Below, in pieces: positions 1 through 6,417 of a DNA stretch of 7,466 bases. The notes under the pieces were generated by a model, which was given only the letters and a program-made list of their open reading frames with translations, did no database searches and was not told the DNA's origin. Positions within the stretch are counted from its first letter, which is position 1, and the number at the start of each line of letters is the position of its first letter. Source of the DNA: Rhizobiaceae bacterium (lineage in GTDB: Bacteria > Pseudomonadota > Alphaproteobacteria > Rhizobiales > Rhizobiaceae). The stretch covers positions 1-7,466 of the forward strand of contig JAKISV010000138.1 of NCBI GenBank assembly GCA_021648425.1, given 5' to 3'. Made by a program: the position numbers and the translations under genes.

Positions 1-127
1 CGCGGGGCTTTTGATAAAAGCCGTGTTGCAGTCGCATACTGTGTAGGTTTTTGTTGAAGGCCCCGCTAGTTTGCACTTTTATTCATAGCGCTGGTGCTGG
101 GATGCATCGAGTGAAGGTGGGAGTGTG
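1..127 (+). repeat. Inverted-repeat copy A; candidate structured RNA element
   Basis: This element matches the reverse complement of 7224-7350 over its whole 127 bases. Bases 68-115 are identical in both copies, and 116-127 differ at two positions. The 5' half is more diverged but can fold the same way in each copy: an outer pairing of GCGGGGC (2-8) with GCCCCGC (60-66), a 7-bp hairpin GGCUUUU-GAU-AAAAGCC (6-22), and a second hairpin GCAGU-CGCAU-ACUGU (28-42). The outer pairing and the first hairpin share bases, so they compete or the outer stem shortens. The imperfect pairs are G-U on this strand and would be A-C on the other, which favours a + strand RNA. The 3' block can form AGCG-CUGG-UGCU (87-98) and contains the palindrome GATGCATC (101-108). 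I do not recognise the family. It reads toward the S49 gene. The window begins at its first base, so it may extend further left. Confidence 0.7.
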
Positions 128-313
128 GGTATAGAGCCTGCTTTTTCGCTATGAAAATATTTGAGTGCTTTTCGTTCAGCACTTACAGTCAGATTGCCTT
201 TCAAGCCCTTGTAATCGACGGTTGTTTTCACCATCTTGAGTCCGTATTGTGAAATGCCTGGGGCCAAGGCCCGAAACTCAAAGCAGCTTTTGATTAATCT
301 GGATGAAATTCGT
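128..313. other. Leader/intergenic region upstream of the S49 gene
   Basis: These 186 bases lie between repeat copy A and the S49 start. They contain a modest hairpin, AGTGCT (164-169) with AGCACT (178-183) around an 8-base loop, and no run of T strong enough to call a terminator. I see no convincing -35/-10 pair. A leftward open frame covers 79-234 but has no ribosome binding site and is not annotated as a gene. If copy A is transcribed rightward, this stretch would join it to the peptidase gene. Confidence 0.4.
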
Positions 314-1174
314 ATGAAATTTGAAAAATTTATTCCTTCGCGATTCCGCAAGGATCTGACTATTATTCCCATTGTCAGGTTGAGCGGAGTGATTTCTCCT
401 GCCAACTCACCCATGAGCAAAAACCTCAATCTGGCCGGTGTCGCACCTTTATTGGATAAAGCGTTCAAAATAAAAAACGCTCCTGCCGTAGCGCTGGTTG
501 TCAATTCTCCGGGTGGTTCACCCGTGCAATCACGTATGATTGTTTCACGTATCAGGGCGTTGGCAAAAGAGCATGGCAAAAAGGTTCTGGTATTTGTAGA
601 GGATGTTGCCGGATCAGGTGGTTATATGATTTCGCTTGCCGGTGATGAAATATTTGCCGATGAAACTTCGATCATCGGCTCAATTGGAGTTGTCTCTGCC
701 GGTTTTGGGTTGGACAAAACAATTGAAAAACTCGGCGTTGAACGCCGGGTCTATACGGCGGGTAAAAACAAGGTGACCCTTGATTCTTTTCAGCCTGAAA
801 ACAAGGAAGATGTTAAATATCTCAACAAGCTGCTGCTGGAAATACATGAGGTTTTCATCAACATGGTGAAAGAGGCTCGCGGCGATAAGCTTGCCGATGA
901 CAAGGATTTATTTTCCGGACGTTTCTGGACTGGAACCACCGCATTGAAACTGGGCCTGATTGACGGGCTTGGGCATATCAGCGACATTCTTAAAGAACGT
1001 TATGGCGAAAAAACCCAACTCAAACTAATTCAGCCGCGACGCGGAATTTTTGCCCGTGGTACGCCCGGTGGAATTAGTGCTGGTTTTTCAGGTGCTGAAC
1101 TTGGAGCAGGTGTAGTGGACAGGGCAATCGATGCGATTGAAGAGCGCGCCTTGTGGTCACGGTTTGGATTATGA
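314..1174 (+). CDS. S49 family serine peptidase (SppA/SohB-like)
   Basis: Predicted 286-residue S49 peptidase of the signal-peptide-peptidase class, which uses a Ser-Lys dyad to cleave peptides in or near the inner membrane. The core begins near residue 18 with a beta strand reading IPIVRLSGVIS. The motif NSPGGSP lies at 64-70. VEDVAGSGGYMIS carries the likely nucleophile Ser101. Lys153, in AGKNK, lies 52 residues further on, the same separation as Ser147 and Lys199 in Bacillus subtilis SppA. The C-terminal part (about 165-225) has the usual helices and an FWTGTTALKLGLIDGLG segment. There is no N-terminal membrane anchor or signal peptide, as in the short forms of the family. The ATG at 314 is preferred because homology starts just after it; a weak GGAT lies 9 bases upstream, and an in-frame start at 236 adds 26 residues unlike the family. 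It probably forms an operon with the small gene 54 bases downstream. Confidence 0.9.
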   Translation: MKFEKFIPSRFRKDLTIIPIVRLSGVISPANSPMSKNLNLAGVAPLLDKAFKIKNAPAVALVVNSPGGSPVQSRMIVSRIRALAKEHGKKVLVFVEDVAGSGGYMISLAGDEIFADETSIIGSIGVVSAGFGLDKTIEKLGVERRVYTAGKNKVTLDSFQPENKEDVKYLNKLLLEIHEVFINMVKEARGDKLADDKDLFSGRFWTGTTALKLGLIDGLGHISDILKERYGEKTQLKLIQPRRGIFARGTPGGISAGFSGAELGAGVVDRAIDAIEERALWSRFGL

Positions 1175-1228
1175 TAAACTTGGGCACATTGCAAAAGTAA
1201 AAATACCGGAGAGACGGAGGTGTTCAAT

Positions 1229-1414
1229 TTGCCAAAACTGCTAATCCTCATTCTGGTAGTGGGCGCTGTGTGGTACATTTACCGCGCGATCAAACGCGAA
1301 ATGAACCGGGTTCGTGAAGAACTGCGCAAAGCGGAAGTAGATAAAAGCAGTACAGGCGAGCCCCAGCCACTGGTAAAAGACAAGGATGGTATTTACCGGC
1401 TGAAGGATGATTGA
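1229..1414 (+). CDS. Small single-pass membrane protein, TTG start
   Basis: A 61-residue protein with one hydrophobic segment at about residues 4-17 (LLILILVVGAVWYIYR), then a basic, charged helix with probable coiled-coil character (RAIKREMNRVREELRKAE), a short polar linker and a C-terminal LVKDKDGIYRLKDD stretch. The arrangement suggests an inner-membrane anchor with a cytoplasmic tail. From memory, small proteins of this design ending in a KD-x-YRL-like motif are common in Hyphomicrobiales; their function is unknown. The start is informative. The GTG at 1220 overlaps the Shine-Dalgarno GGAGG (1216-1220), so it cannot be used with it, while TTG at 1229 sits 8 bases downstream of it. It follows the S49 peptidase by 54 bases and is probably cotranscribed, so a partner or substrate relationship is possible but unproven. 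Confidence 0.75.
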   Translation: MPKLLILILVVGAVWYIYRAIKREMNRVREELRKAEVDKSSTGEPQPLVKDKDGIYRLKDD

Positions 1415-1431
1415 TCTCATCAAGGTGATAT

Positions 1432-2589
1432 CTATTTTGCCGGGGTGACTTTCAACAGGCTGCCGTTTGCATCATCAATCAGCAGGTAAATTGCTCCCTT
1501 TGGGCCAACACGCACATCTCTGATGCGACCAAATTCATCCTGTAATAAGCGTTCTTCGCTCACCACTTTGTCACCATCCATTTCAAGGCGCACCATCATC
1601 CGGTCCTTAAGAGCCCCCACCAGCAGATCGCCGTTCCAGTCGGGGAATAATTCGCCCTGATAAAATGCCAAACCTGAGGGCGCAATAGAGGGGTCCCAAT
1701 AATAAACCGGCTGTTGCATTCCTTCAGCTTCAGTTCCCACGCCTATTTTTGCACCGCCGTAATTGGTGCCAAAGGTAATGACCGGCCAACCATAGTTGAG
1801 GCCGCCAAGAGGCTTGTTGATTTCATCACCGCCCTGAGCGCCGTGTTCGACAGTCCACAAGCTGCCATCTGATGGTCGCAGTGCTGCGCCCTGGGCATTG
1901 CGGTGGCCAACACTCCAGAACTCAGGTGCAATGTCGCTTTGGCCCAGATAGGGATTATCAGAAGGGATCGACCCATCCGGTGAAATGCGTACCACACCGC
2001 CAGCCAGATCGGCAAAATCCTGGGCGCGGTTCATCTCACCGCGATCACCCAGGGTGATAAACAGATTACCATCGCGCGCCACAACAATTCGCGAACCAAA
2101 GTGCAGGCCAAAATTGGTGAACTTATTCATTCTGAAAATAACCTCACCGCCCTCAAGCCGCCCCTTGAGCGCACCGTCGCGCACCAGATTTGCACGCATA
2201 ACAGCAGTGCCCGTACCACCTTTTGCCCCGGGCTCTGAAAATGAAAGAAACAGCGTTCCACTTTTCTCAAAATCAGGAGCAAGGACAACATCAAGCAAGC
2301 CACCCTGACCTTCGGCAACAACATCAGGCACGCCTTCAAGTGGACCGCCAAGCGTTCCATCAGCGCCAACAATACGCATTGCACCGCTGCGCTCCGTTAC
2401 CAGAAAATTGCCACCTGGAAGAAATGCCACTGCCCATGGATTCGAAAGGCCCGTGGCAACCGTTTCCACTTTCACTTTGCCTGCACTGGTAGAGAAAGTC
2501 TGTGCCGTTGCGCTGCCTGCCAGTGCAAGGGTACTTAAAACCAGTAGTGATATTGCAGTGAATGAAAAGCGGAATATTGTCAGCGTCAT
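1432..2589 (-). CDS. PQQ-dependent periplasmic sugar dehydrogenase (YliI/sGDH family)
   Basis: A 385-residue six-bladed beta-propeller of the soluble glucose/aldose sugar dehydrogenase family, which oxidises aldoses to lactones with pyrroloquinoline quinone and calcium. Residues 1-29 form a Sec signal peptide (hydrophobic core about 10-24, probable cleavage after ATA), placing the enzyme in the periplasm. The family pattern is clear: GLSNPWAVAFLPGGNFLVTER (47-67), GQGGLLDVVLAPDF (95-107), LHFGSRI with the likely catalytic His163, LGDRG (180-184), SVGHRNAQG with the quinone-contacting Arg230, EHGAQGGDEIN (248-258), NYGWP (265-269) and APSGLAFY (303-310). Length is normal for the family and no key motif is missing. 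The start at 2589 has GAGGA seven bases upstream. No pqq biosynthesis gene is present, so cofactor must come from elsewhere. It is convergent with the small membrane gene (17-base gap) and divergent from the MATE gene. Substrate cannot be told from sequence. Confidence 0.9.
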   Translation of the reverse strand: MTLTIFRFSFTAISLLVLSTLALAGSATAQTFSTSAGKVKVETVATGLSNPWAVAFLPGGNFLVTERSGAMRIVGADGTLGGPLEGVPDVVAEGQGGLLDVVLAPDFEKSGTLFLSFSEPGAKGGTGTAVMRANLVRDGALKGRLEGGEVIFRMNKFTNFGLHFGSRIVVARDGNLFITLGDRGEMNRAQDFADLAGGVVRISPDGSIPSDNPYLGQSDIAPEFWSVGHRNAQGAALRPSDGSLWTVEHGAQGGDEINKPLGGLNYGWPVITFGTNYGGAKIGVGTEAEGMQQPVYYWDPSIAPSGLAFYQGELFPDWNGDLLVGALKDRMMVRLEMDGDKVVSEERLLQDEFGRIRDVRVGPKGAIYLLIDDANGSLLKVTPAK

Positions 2590-2654
2590 TTAGTTGTCCT
2601 CAAATATAGCAGCGTCGCGAGTTTCAATATTACATTATTACCAGTTTGCAAATC

Positions 2655-2682
2655 TTGCACGGGAAATCAGCAGAATTATGTT
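2655..2682 (+). promoter_or_regulatory. Possible promoter for the MATE gene
   Basis: TTGCAC (2655-2660) and TATGTT (2677-2682) are separated by 16 bases and resemble a sigma-70-type pair. Transcription would begin near 2690, which would place the ATG at 2678 outside the message and support translation from 2726. This is a pattern match only. Confidence 0.25.
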
Positions 2683-2725
2683 GCCCGCCTCAGGTTTCTC
2701 TGATTGGGTTGGCCCATCGCAATTC

Positions 2726-4144
2726 ATGGATATCGATGTGAATTCTCCCAGGAAAATCATTGAGCGCGGGGAACCGACGAAGCCCGATGCGAAAAATTTC
2801 AGAACGCACGTCAAGGCGACGCTTGTGCTTGGCTTGCCGCTGGTGGGCGCGCAACTGGCGCAAATGGGGATCGGTGTAACCGACACAATCATGATCGGCT
2901 GGCTTGGCGCGCGCGAGCTAGCCTCAATCGTGTTGGGGACACAGCTGTTTTTCTTCGTTTATATTTTTGGTGCAGGCATTGCCATTGCCATTGTACCGAT
3001 TGCCGCCAATGCGCTGGGTTCGGGAGATGACAGGGCGGTGCGCCGTTCGATGAGAATGGGGTTGTGGGCGACCATGATCTACTGCTTTTTTGCATTGGCC
3101 ATCATGTGGCAATCAAAACCAATCTATATTTTTCTTGGTCAGGAGATCGAGAATATACTGCTTGCTGAAGATTATCTGATGATTGCCATGTGGGGAATTT
3201 TTCCTTCGCTTTTATCGATGATTTTGCGCTCATTCCTTACCGCTCTGGAACTGGCACGTATCGTATTGATTGCCACGCTTGGTGGCGTAATTTTGAATAT
3301 AATTCTAAATTACGCCTTGATTTTCGGTAATTTCGGCGCGCCGCGGCTGGAGATTGAAGGGGCTGCATGGGCGTCACTTGGAACCCATACGCTGATTGTC
3401 ATCATTCTGGTTGTTTATATTCTGATCAAGCAAAGTACCCGCAAATATGAAATTTTCACCCGCCTGTGGAAACCGGACTGGGAGGCATTTCGCGATGTGG
3501 TGAAAATGGGCTTGCCGATTGGTATCGGCGTGTTGGCCGAGGTAGGCCTGTTTCATGCCGCTTCGATCATGATGGGCTGGTTGGGGACTGTTCCGCTGGC
3601 AGCCCATGGTGTTGCTCTGCAAATAGCGGCCGTCACCTTTATGATACCCTTAGGTCTTTCAAATGCCGCCACCGTTCGCGTTGGCAATGCCCACGGGCGT
3701 CAGGATAATCGGGCAATTGCACAGGCCAGTTATGCAGCATTATTAATCGCCATAATTGCTACCCTCAGTGCTGCAATTATCATCGTTGCAATGCCGGAGT
3801 TTTTTGCCGGGTTATTTCTCGATATGAAAAACAGTGACGCGCTTGATGTTCTTCTTTATGCCGTACCGCTGCTGATGGTTGCAGCCGCATTTCAGCTGGT
3901 GGATGGTATTCAGGTAATGATGATCGGCGCGCTTCGCGGCATAAAGGATATCGCCACCCCCACAAAAATGGCAATATTCAGTTACTGGATAGTTGGCGCG
4001 CCAATGGCTTATCTGCTGGCATTTCCTTTGGGTCTTGAAGGCGTGGGGGTTTGGATTGGTCTAGCACTCGGATTGGCGACGGCTTCAGCATTATTGATGT
4101 GGCGCTTTTGGCATCGCGAGAGGTTGGGCCTGTTATCACCCTAA
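2726..4144 (+). CDS. MATE family efflux transporter (NorM-like)
   Basis: A predicted 472-residue multidrug and toxin extrusion transporter with twelve membrane segments in two six-helix halves; it would export cationic or other small compounds in exchange for Na+ or H+. The first half opens with LGLPLVGAQLAQMGIGVTDT (35-54), and the second with GLPIGIGVLAEVGLFHAAS (262-280). Acidic residues lie in the membrane motifs where NorM proteins couple cations: Asp53, Glu272 in AEVGLF, and Asp393 in QLVDGIQ. The family signature GALRGIKD is at 401-408. The start is uncertain: the frame is open upstream to a TTG at 2594 and has another ATG at 2678, but the added residues do not look like the family and the TTG overlaps the divergent gene's leader. 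None of the candidates has a strong Shine-Dalgarno site. It is divergent from the sugar dehydrogenase and followed by trpB after 85 bases. The substrate is unknown. Confidence 0.9.
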   Translation: MDIDVNSPRKIIERGEPTKPDAKNFRTHVKATLVLGLPLVGAQLAQMGIGVTDTIMIGWLGARELASIVLGTQLFFFVYIFGAGIAIAIVPIAANALGSGDDRAVRRSMRMGLWATMIYCFFALAIMWQSKPIYIFLGQEIENILLAEDYLMIAMWGIFPSLLSMILRSFLTALELARIVLIATLGGVILNIILNYALIFGNFGAPRLEIEGAAWASLGTHTLIVIILVVYILIKQSTRKYEIFTRLWKPDWEAFRDVVKMGLPIGIGVLAEVGLFHAASIMMGWLGTVPLAAHGVALQIAAVTFMIPLGLSNAATVRVGNAHGRQDNRAIAQASYAALLIAIIATLSAAIIIVAMPEFFAGLFLDMKNSDALDVLLYAVPLLMVAAAFQLVDGIQVMMIGALRGIKDIATPTKMAIFSYWIVGAPMAYLLAFPLGLEGVGVWIGLALGLATASALLMWRFWHRERLGLLSP

Positions 4145-4217
4145 ATTTCAAATTTGTCTTGCAAATACACCATAGTTTGGCTCAGGATTAATCCAAGAAA
4201 AACTAAACAGTTAAATT

Positions 4218-4222
4218 GGGAG
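4218..4222 (+). promoter_or_regulatory. Ribosome binding site of the trpB-like gene
   Basis: GGGAG lies seven bases before the ATG at 4230 and fixes the start. The 85 bases after the MATE stop codon are AT-rich. I see neither a convincing terminator nor a trp leader peptide or attenuator there, so read-through from the MATE gene is possible. Confidence 0.7.
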
Positions 4223-4229
4223 ATAAATT

Positions 4230-5432
4230 ATGGGTTCATACTTTAAAAACACACCGGACCGCGAGGGTTTTTTTGGCGAATATGGTGGAGCTATGCTGCC
4301 CCCACCGCTTGTGCCGCATTTTAAGGAAATTGAAGCAGCCTATGACCGGCTTTCCAAATCATCTGAATTCCTGAATGATCTGAAATATATCCGAAAACAT
4401 TTTCAGGGCAGGCCAACGCCGATCTCTTATCTGCGTAACCTTTCAAAACTGGGAGGCGGAGCGCAGATTTATGCCAAACGCGAAGACCTCAACCATACCG
4501 GTGCGCATAAACTCAATCATTGCATGGCAGAGGCGTTGCTGGCCAAACATATGGGCAAAACCAAGTTGATTGCAGAAACAGGAGCCGGTCAGCATGGCGT
4601 GGCACTGGCAACCGCTGCGGCATATTTTGATATGGAATGCGAAATTCACATGGGTGAGGTGGATATCAAAAAAGAACATCCCAATGTTGTGCGCATGAAA
4701 CTGTTGGGCGCAACAGTGGTGACGGTAACCGAAGGTGCTGCAACCCTTAAAGAGGCAGTCGACAGTGCATTTGGTTCTTATATGGGTCAGGCAGACAAGG
4801 CGCTGTTTGGTATCGGCTCCGTTGTCGGCCCCCATCCTTTTCCTAAAATGGTTCGTGACTTTCAAAGAATAGTAGGTACGGAGGCACGCGAGCAATTTTT
4901 GGAAATGAACGGCGAACTACCCGATATGGTCGCAGCCTGTGTTGGTGGCGGTTCGAATGCTATGGGGTTGTTTAGCGGGTTTATTGATGACGAGGATGTT
5001 TTGCTGCATGGAGTTGAGCCTTTTGGATCATCAACCAAACTGGGCGATCACGCCGCAACCATTTCTTATGGTGAAGACGGCGATATTCATGCTTTCCGCA
5101 CTTTGGTGCTCAAAGATGAAGATGGAAATCCAGCACCCGTAAACACCATTGCATCAGGACTGGACTATCCAGGCGTTGGCCCCGAACATGCACATTTGCA
5201 TAAGATAGGACGGGTTAATTATACCGGCGCAACTGATAAAGAAGCGCTTGATGCATTCTATCAGCTCTCATCCAAAGAAGGAATTATTCCGGCTCTCGAG
5301 AGCGCCCATGTGGTGGCATTTGCCATGCGTGAAGCAAAAGATAATCCTGGCAAATCCATCCTGATCAATCTTTCAGGGCGCGGCGACAAAGATATAGATT
5401 TTGTCACTGAGAAATACGGATTTGGCGAATAA
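4230..5432 (+). CDS. trpB: Tryptophan synthase beta chain, divergent orphan copy
   Basis: A 400-residue PLP enzyme of the tryptophan synthase beta family, which condenses indole and L-serine to L-tryptophan. All core sites are visible: KREDLNHTGAHKLN with the Schiff-base Lys94, AETGAGQHG with catalytic Glu116, GSVVGPHPFPKMVRDFQ (196-212), the phosphate-binding GGGSNAMG (239-246), GLDYPGVGPEH with Asp312, ALESAH with Glu357, and LSGRGDKD with Ser382 near the pyridine nitrogen. Several stretches differ from textbook TrpB: HKLNHCMAEALLAK in place of HKINN-type, and HMGEVDIKKEHPNVVRMK in place of the usual MGxxDxxRQxxNVxRM. That points to a separate TrpB subgroup, though it remains close enough to be TrpB-1-like, not the longer TrpB-2. 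No trpA or trpF is adjacent, unlike the usual trpFBA order in alphaproteobacteria. It may be a second beta chain, a serine/indole enzyme working alone, or the only TrpB in a dispersed pathway. Confidence 0.85.
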   Translation: MGSYFKNTPDREGFFGEYGGAMLPPPLVPHFKEIEAAYDRLSKSSEFLNDLKYIRKHFQGRPTPISYLRNLSKLGGGAQIYAKREDLNHTGAHKLNHCMAEALLAKHMGKTKLIAETGAGQHGVALATAAAYFDMECEIHMGEVDIKKEHPNVVRMKLLGATVVTVTEGAATLKEAVDSAFGSYMGQADKALFGIGSVVGPHPFPKMVRDFQRIVGTEAREQFLEMNGELPDMVAACVGGGSNAMGLFSGFIDDEDVLLHGVEPFGSSTKLGDHAATISYGEDGDIHAFRTLVLKDEDGNPAPVNTIASGLDYPGVGPEHAHLHKIGRVNYTGATDKEALDAFYQLSSKEGIIPALESAHVVAFAMREAKDNPGKSILINLSGRGDKDIDFVTEKYGFGE

Positions 5433-5448
5433 AAGCAAAATTCAACAA

Positions 5449-5478
5449 TGGCAAACGCATGGAAAACTGCGTTTGCCA
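5449..5478. terminator. Bidirectional terminator hairpin between trpB and the DUF2189 gene
   Basis: TGGCAAACGCA (5449-5459) and TGCGTTTGCCA (5468-5478) form a perfect 11-bp stem around an 8-base loop, in the 59-base gap between two convergent genes. On the leftward strand the stem is followed by a T-rich stretch ending TTGCTTTT. On the rightward strand it is followed by AT-rich sequence without a clean T run. It probably ends leftward transcription best and limits collision from both sides. Confidence 0.65.
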
Positions 5479-5491
5479 ATTCAGAATATTC

Positions 5492-6286
5492 TCATAACTT
5501 TTCTACAGCCCTTTCAAACAGATGCCAGGTGGCATGACCCAGAATTGGCAGAATAATTATCAGGCCAAGGAATGCCGGCAACAACGCTAAAATGGTTAAA
5601 GCCGCAACTACAATTCCCCAGGCAATCATGACGAGGGGACTTTTAAACACTGTTTTGAAGCTGGTGATGATTGCAGAGATCACGTCGATATCGCGATCCA
5701 GCAGCAACGGCATTGCAATCACTGTTGTTGCAAACAGCACAAATGCCAAAATGGCGCCGATGGCAGTTCCCAGAACCAGAAATCCCAGCCCTTCGGGTGT
5801 AGTTGTGATCACCTGAATAAAACTCTGAACGCTGGAAAATGACTGGAACCCCAAAAACAATGCCAACAGAAGTCTTATCTGAAATATCCACAACCAGATA
5901 ATGCACATGATGGCAAAGGCCATCAAACCAAACTGTCGCTCGCGCTGAACTGCAATGACCGACAGGACTTCGCCCCATTTCAACGGAATATTCGCAGCGC
6001 GCCTCCGGCTGACCTCATAAAGGCCCACAGCGATAAAGGGACCAATGAAAGGAAAGGCGATGGCGACCGGAATGATTAGCCAGGAGGAATCCAGAATGGT
6101 GAGGCCTGCTAAAATCAGCAAGCCACCCACAGCATAAATGGCACCGAAGAAAATTCCAAATAATGGCGCATTGAGAAAATCTGAAACTCCCGCTTTAAGT
6201 GAAGCAATAATGTCGGAAGCCTGCACCGTGCGGATTACCGGCATAGGTGGAGGCCGCCAGGTTTGCGGCGGATTCTTTTCGACCAT
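5492..6286 (-). CDS. DUF2189 integral membrane protein
   Basis: A 264-residue polytopic inner-membrane protein of the DUF2189 family; no biochemical function is known to me. It has a proline-rich cytoplasmic N-terminus (1-18), then about five to six hydrophobic segments at roughly 41-64, 69-91, 119-147, 163-197 and 217-251. Family landmarks are FPFIGPFIAVGLYEVSRRR (78-96), a MPLLLDRDID turn (192-201) and ILPILGHATWHLFERAVEK near the C-terminus (245-263). The ATG at 6286 is chosen because GGAGGAGG lies seven bases upstream; an in-frame ATG at 6337 would add 17 residues unlike the family. It converges on trpB through a shared hairpin and lies 131 bases downstream of the DUF3750 gene. A candidate promoter in that gap suggests it can be transcribed on its own. 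Confidence 0.85.
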   Translation of the reverse strand: MVEKNPPQTWRPPPMPVIRTVQASDIIASLKAGVSDFLNAPLFGIFFGAIYAVGGLLILAGLTILDSSWLIIPVAIAFPFIGPFIAVGLYEVSRRRAANIPLKWGEVLSVIAVQRERQFGLMAFAIMCIIWLWIFQIRLLLALFLGFQSFSSVQSFIQVITTTPEGLGFLVLGTAIGAILAFVLFATTVIAMPLLLDRDIDVISAIITSFKTVFKSPLVMIAWGIVVAALTILALLPAFLGLIIILPILGHATWHLFERAVEKL

Positions 6287-6292
6287 GCTTGA

Positions 6293-6301
6293 ATTCCTCC
6301 T
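6293..6301 (-). promoter_or_regulatory. Strong Shine-Dalgarno site deciding the DUF2189 start
   Basis: On the minus strand GGAGGAGGA precedes the ATG at 6286 by about seven bases. It is the best ribosome binding site in the window, and it lies inside the longer frame starting at 6337, which argues against that upstream start. Confidence 0.75.
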
Positions 6302-6312
6302 CCAAATAAGGG

Positions 6313-6353
6313 TCAGCCAAAAGATAGTATCAGCCAAACTACCCCAAAATCAA
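6313..6353 (-). promoter_or_regulatory. Candidate promoter with flanking direct repeats for the DUF2189 gene
   Basis: On the minus strand TTGATT (6353-6348) and TACTAT (6329-6324) are 18 bases apart, placing transcription start near 6317 and a leader of about 30 bases carrying the strong Shine-Dalgarno site. Two direct repeats of TTTGGCTGA (plus-strand TCAGCCAAA at 6313-6321 and 6330-6338) bracket the -10 box at a 17-base interval and could be an operator. Both points are pattern matches. Confidence 0.35.
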
Positions 6354-6417
6354 TTCTCACGGTTCTCATCAAGCCCAATTTATTCACTTGCTTCAGTTTC
6401 AGGTGATCAGGGACAAT

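Noticed and set aside
1..127. Retron, CRISPR or bridge-RNA type element
   Set aside because: No reverse transcriptase, Cas or IS110-type protein is encoded in the window and there is no repeat-spacer array. A paired protein outside the window cannot be ruled out.
79..579. Leftward open frame of 166 codons opposite the S49 gene
   Set aside because: Most of it is antisense to a well-supported peptidase and has no recognisable domain or ribosome binding site. Only its last 51 codons lie outside the gene, and these are discussed as an alternative reading of the repeat.
1411..1434. Terminator between the small membrane gene and the dehydrogenase gene
   Set aside because: The gap holds only a four-base inverted repeat (ATCA/TGAT) without a T run, too weak to call.
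2594..2725. 44-residue N-terminal extension of the MATE protein from TTG at 2594 or ATG at 2678
   Set aside because: The TTG lies within the Shine-Dalgarno region of the divergent dehydrogenase and has none of its own, and the extension is not hydrophobic or family-like. ATG 2678 overlaps a possible -10 box. Neither can be fully excluded.
3994..4005. 12-bp palindrome TTGGCGCGCCAA
   Set aside because: It lies within the MATE coding sequence, where the codons explain it, and similar GGCGCG strings recur in the gene.
4443..4895. 150-codon leftward frame inside trpB
   Set aside because: It is antisense to a strongly conserved enzyme, its sequence is rich in Cys, His and Phe, as expected of a shadow frame, and it has no start signal.
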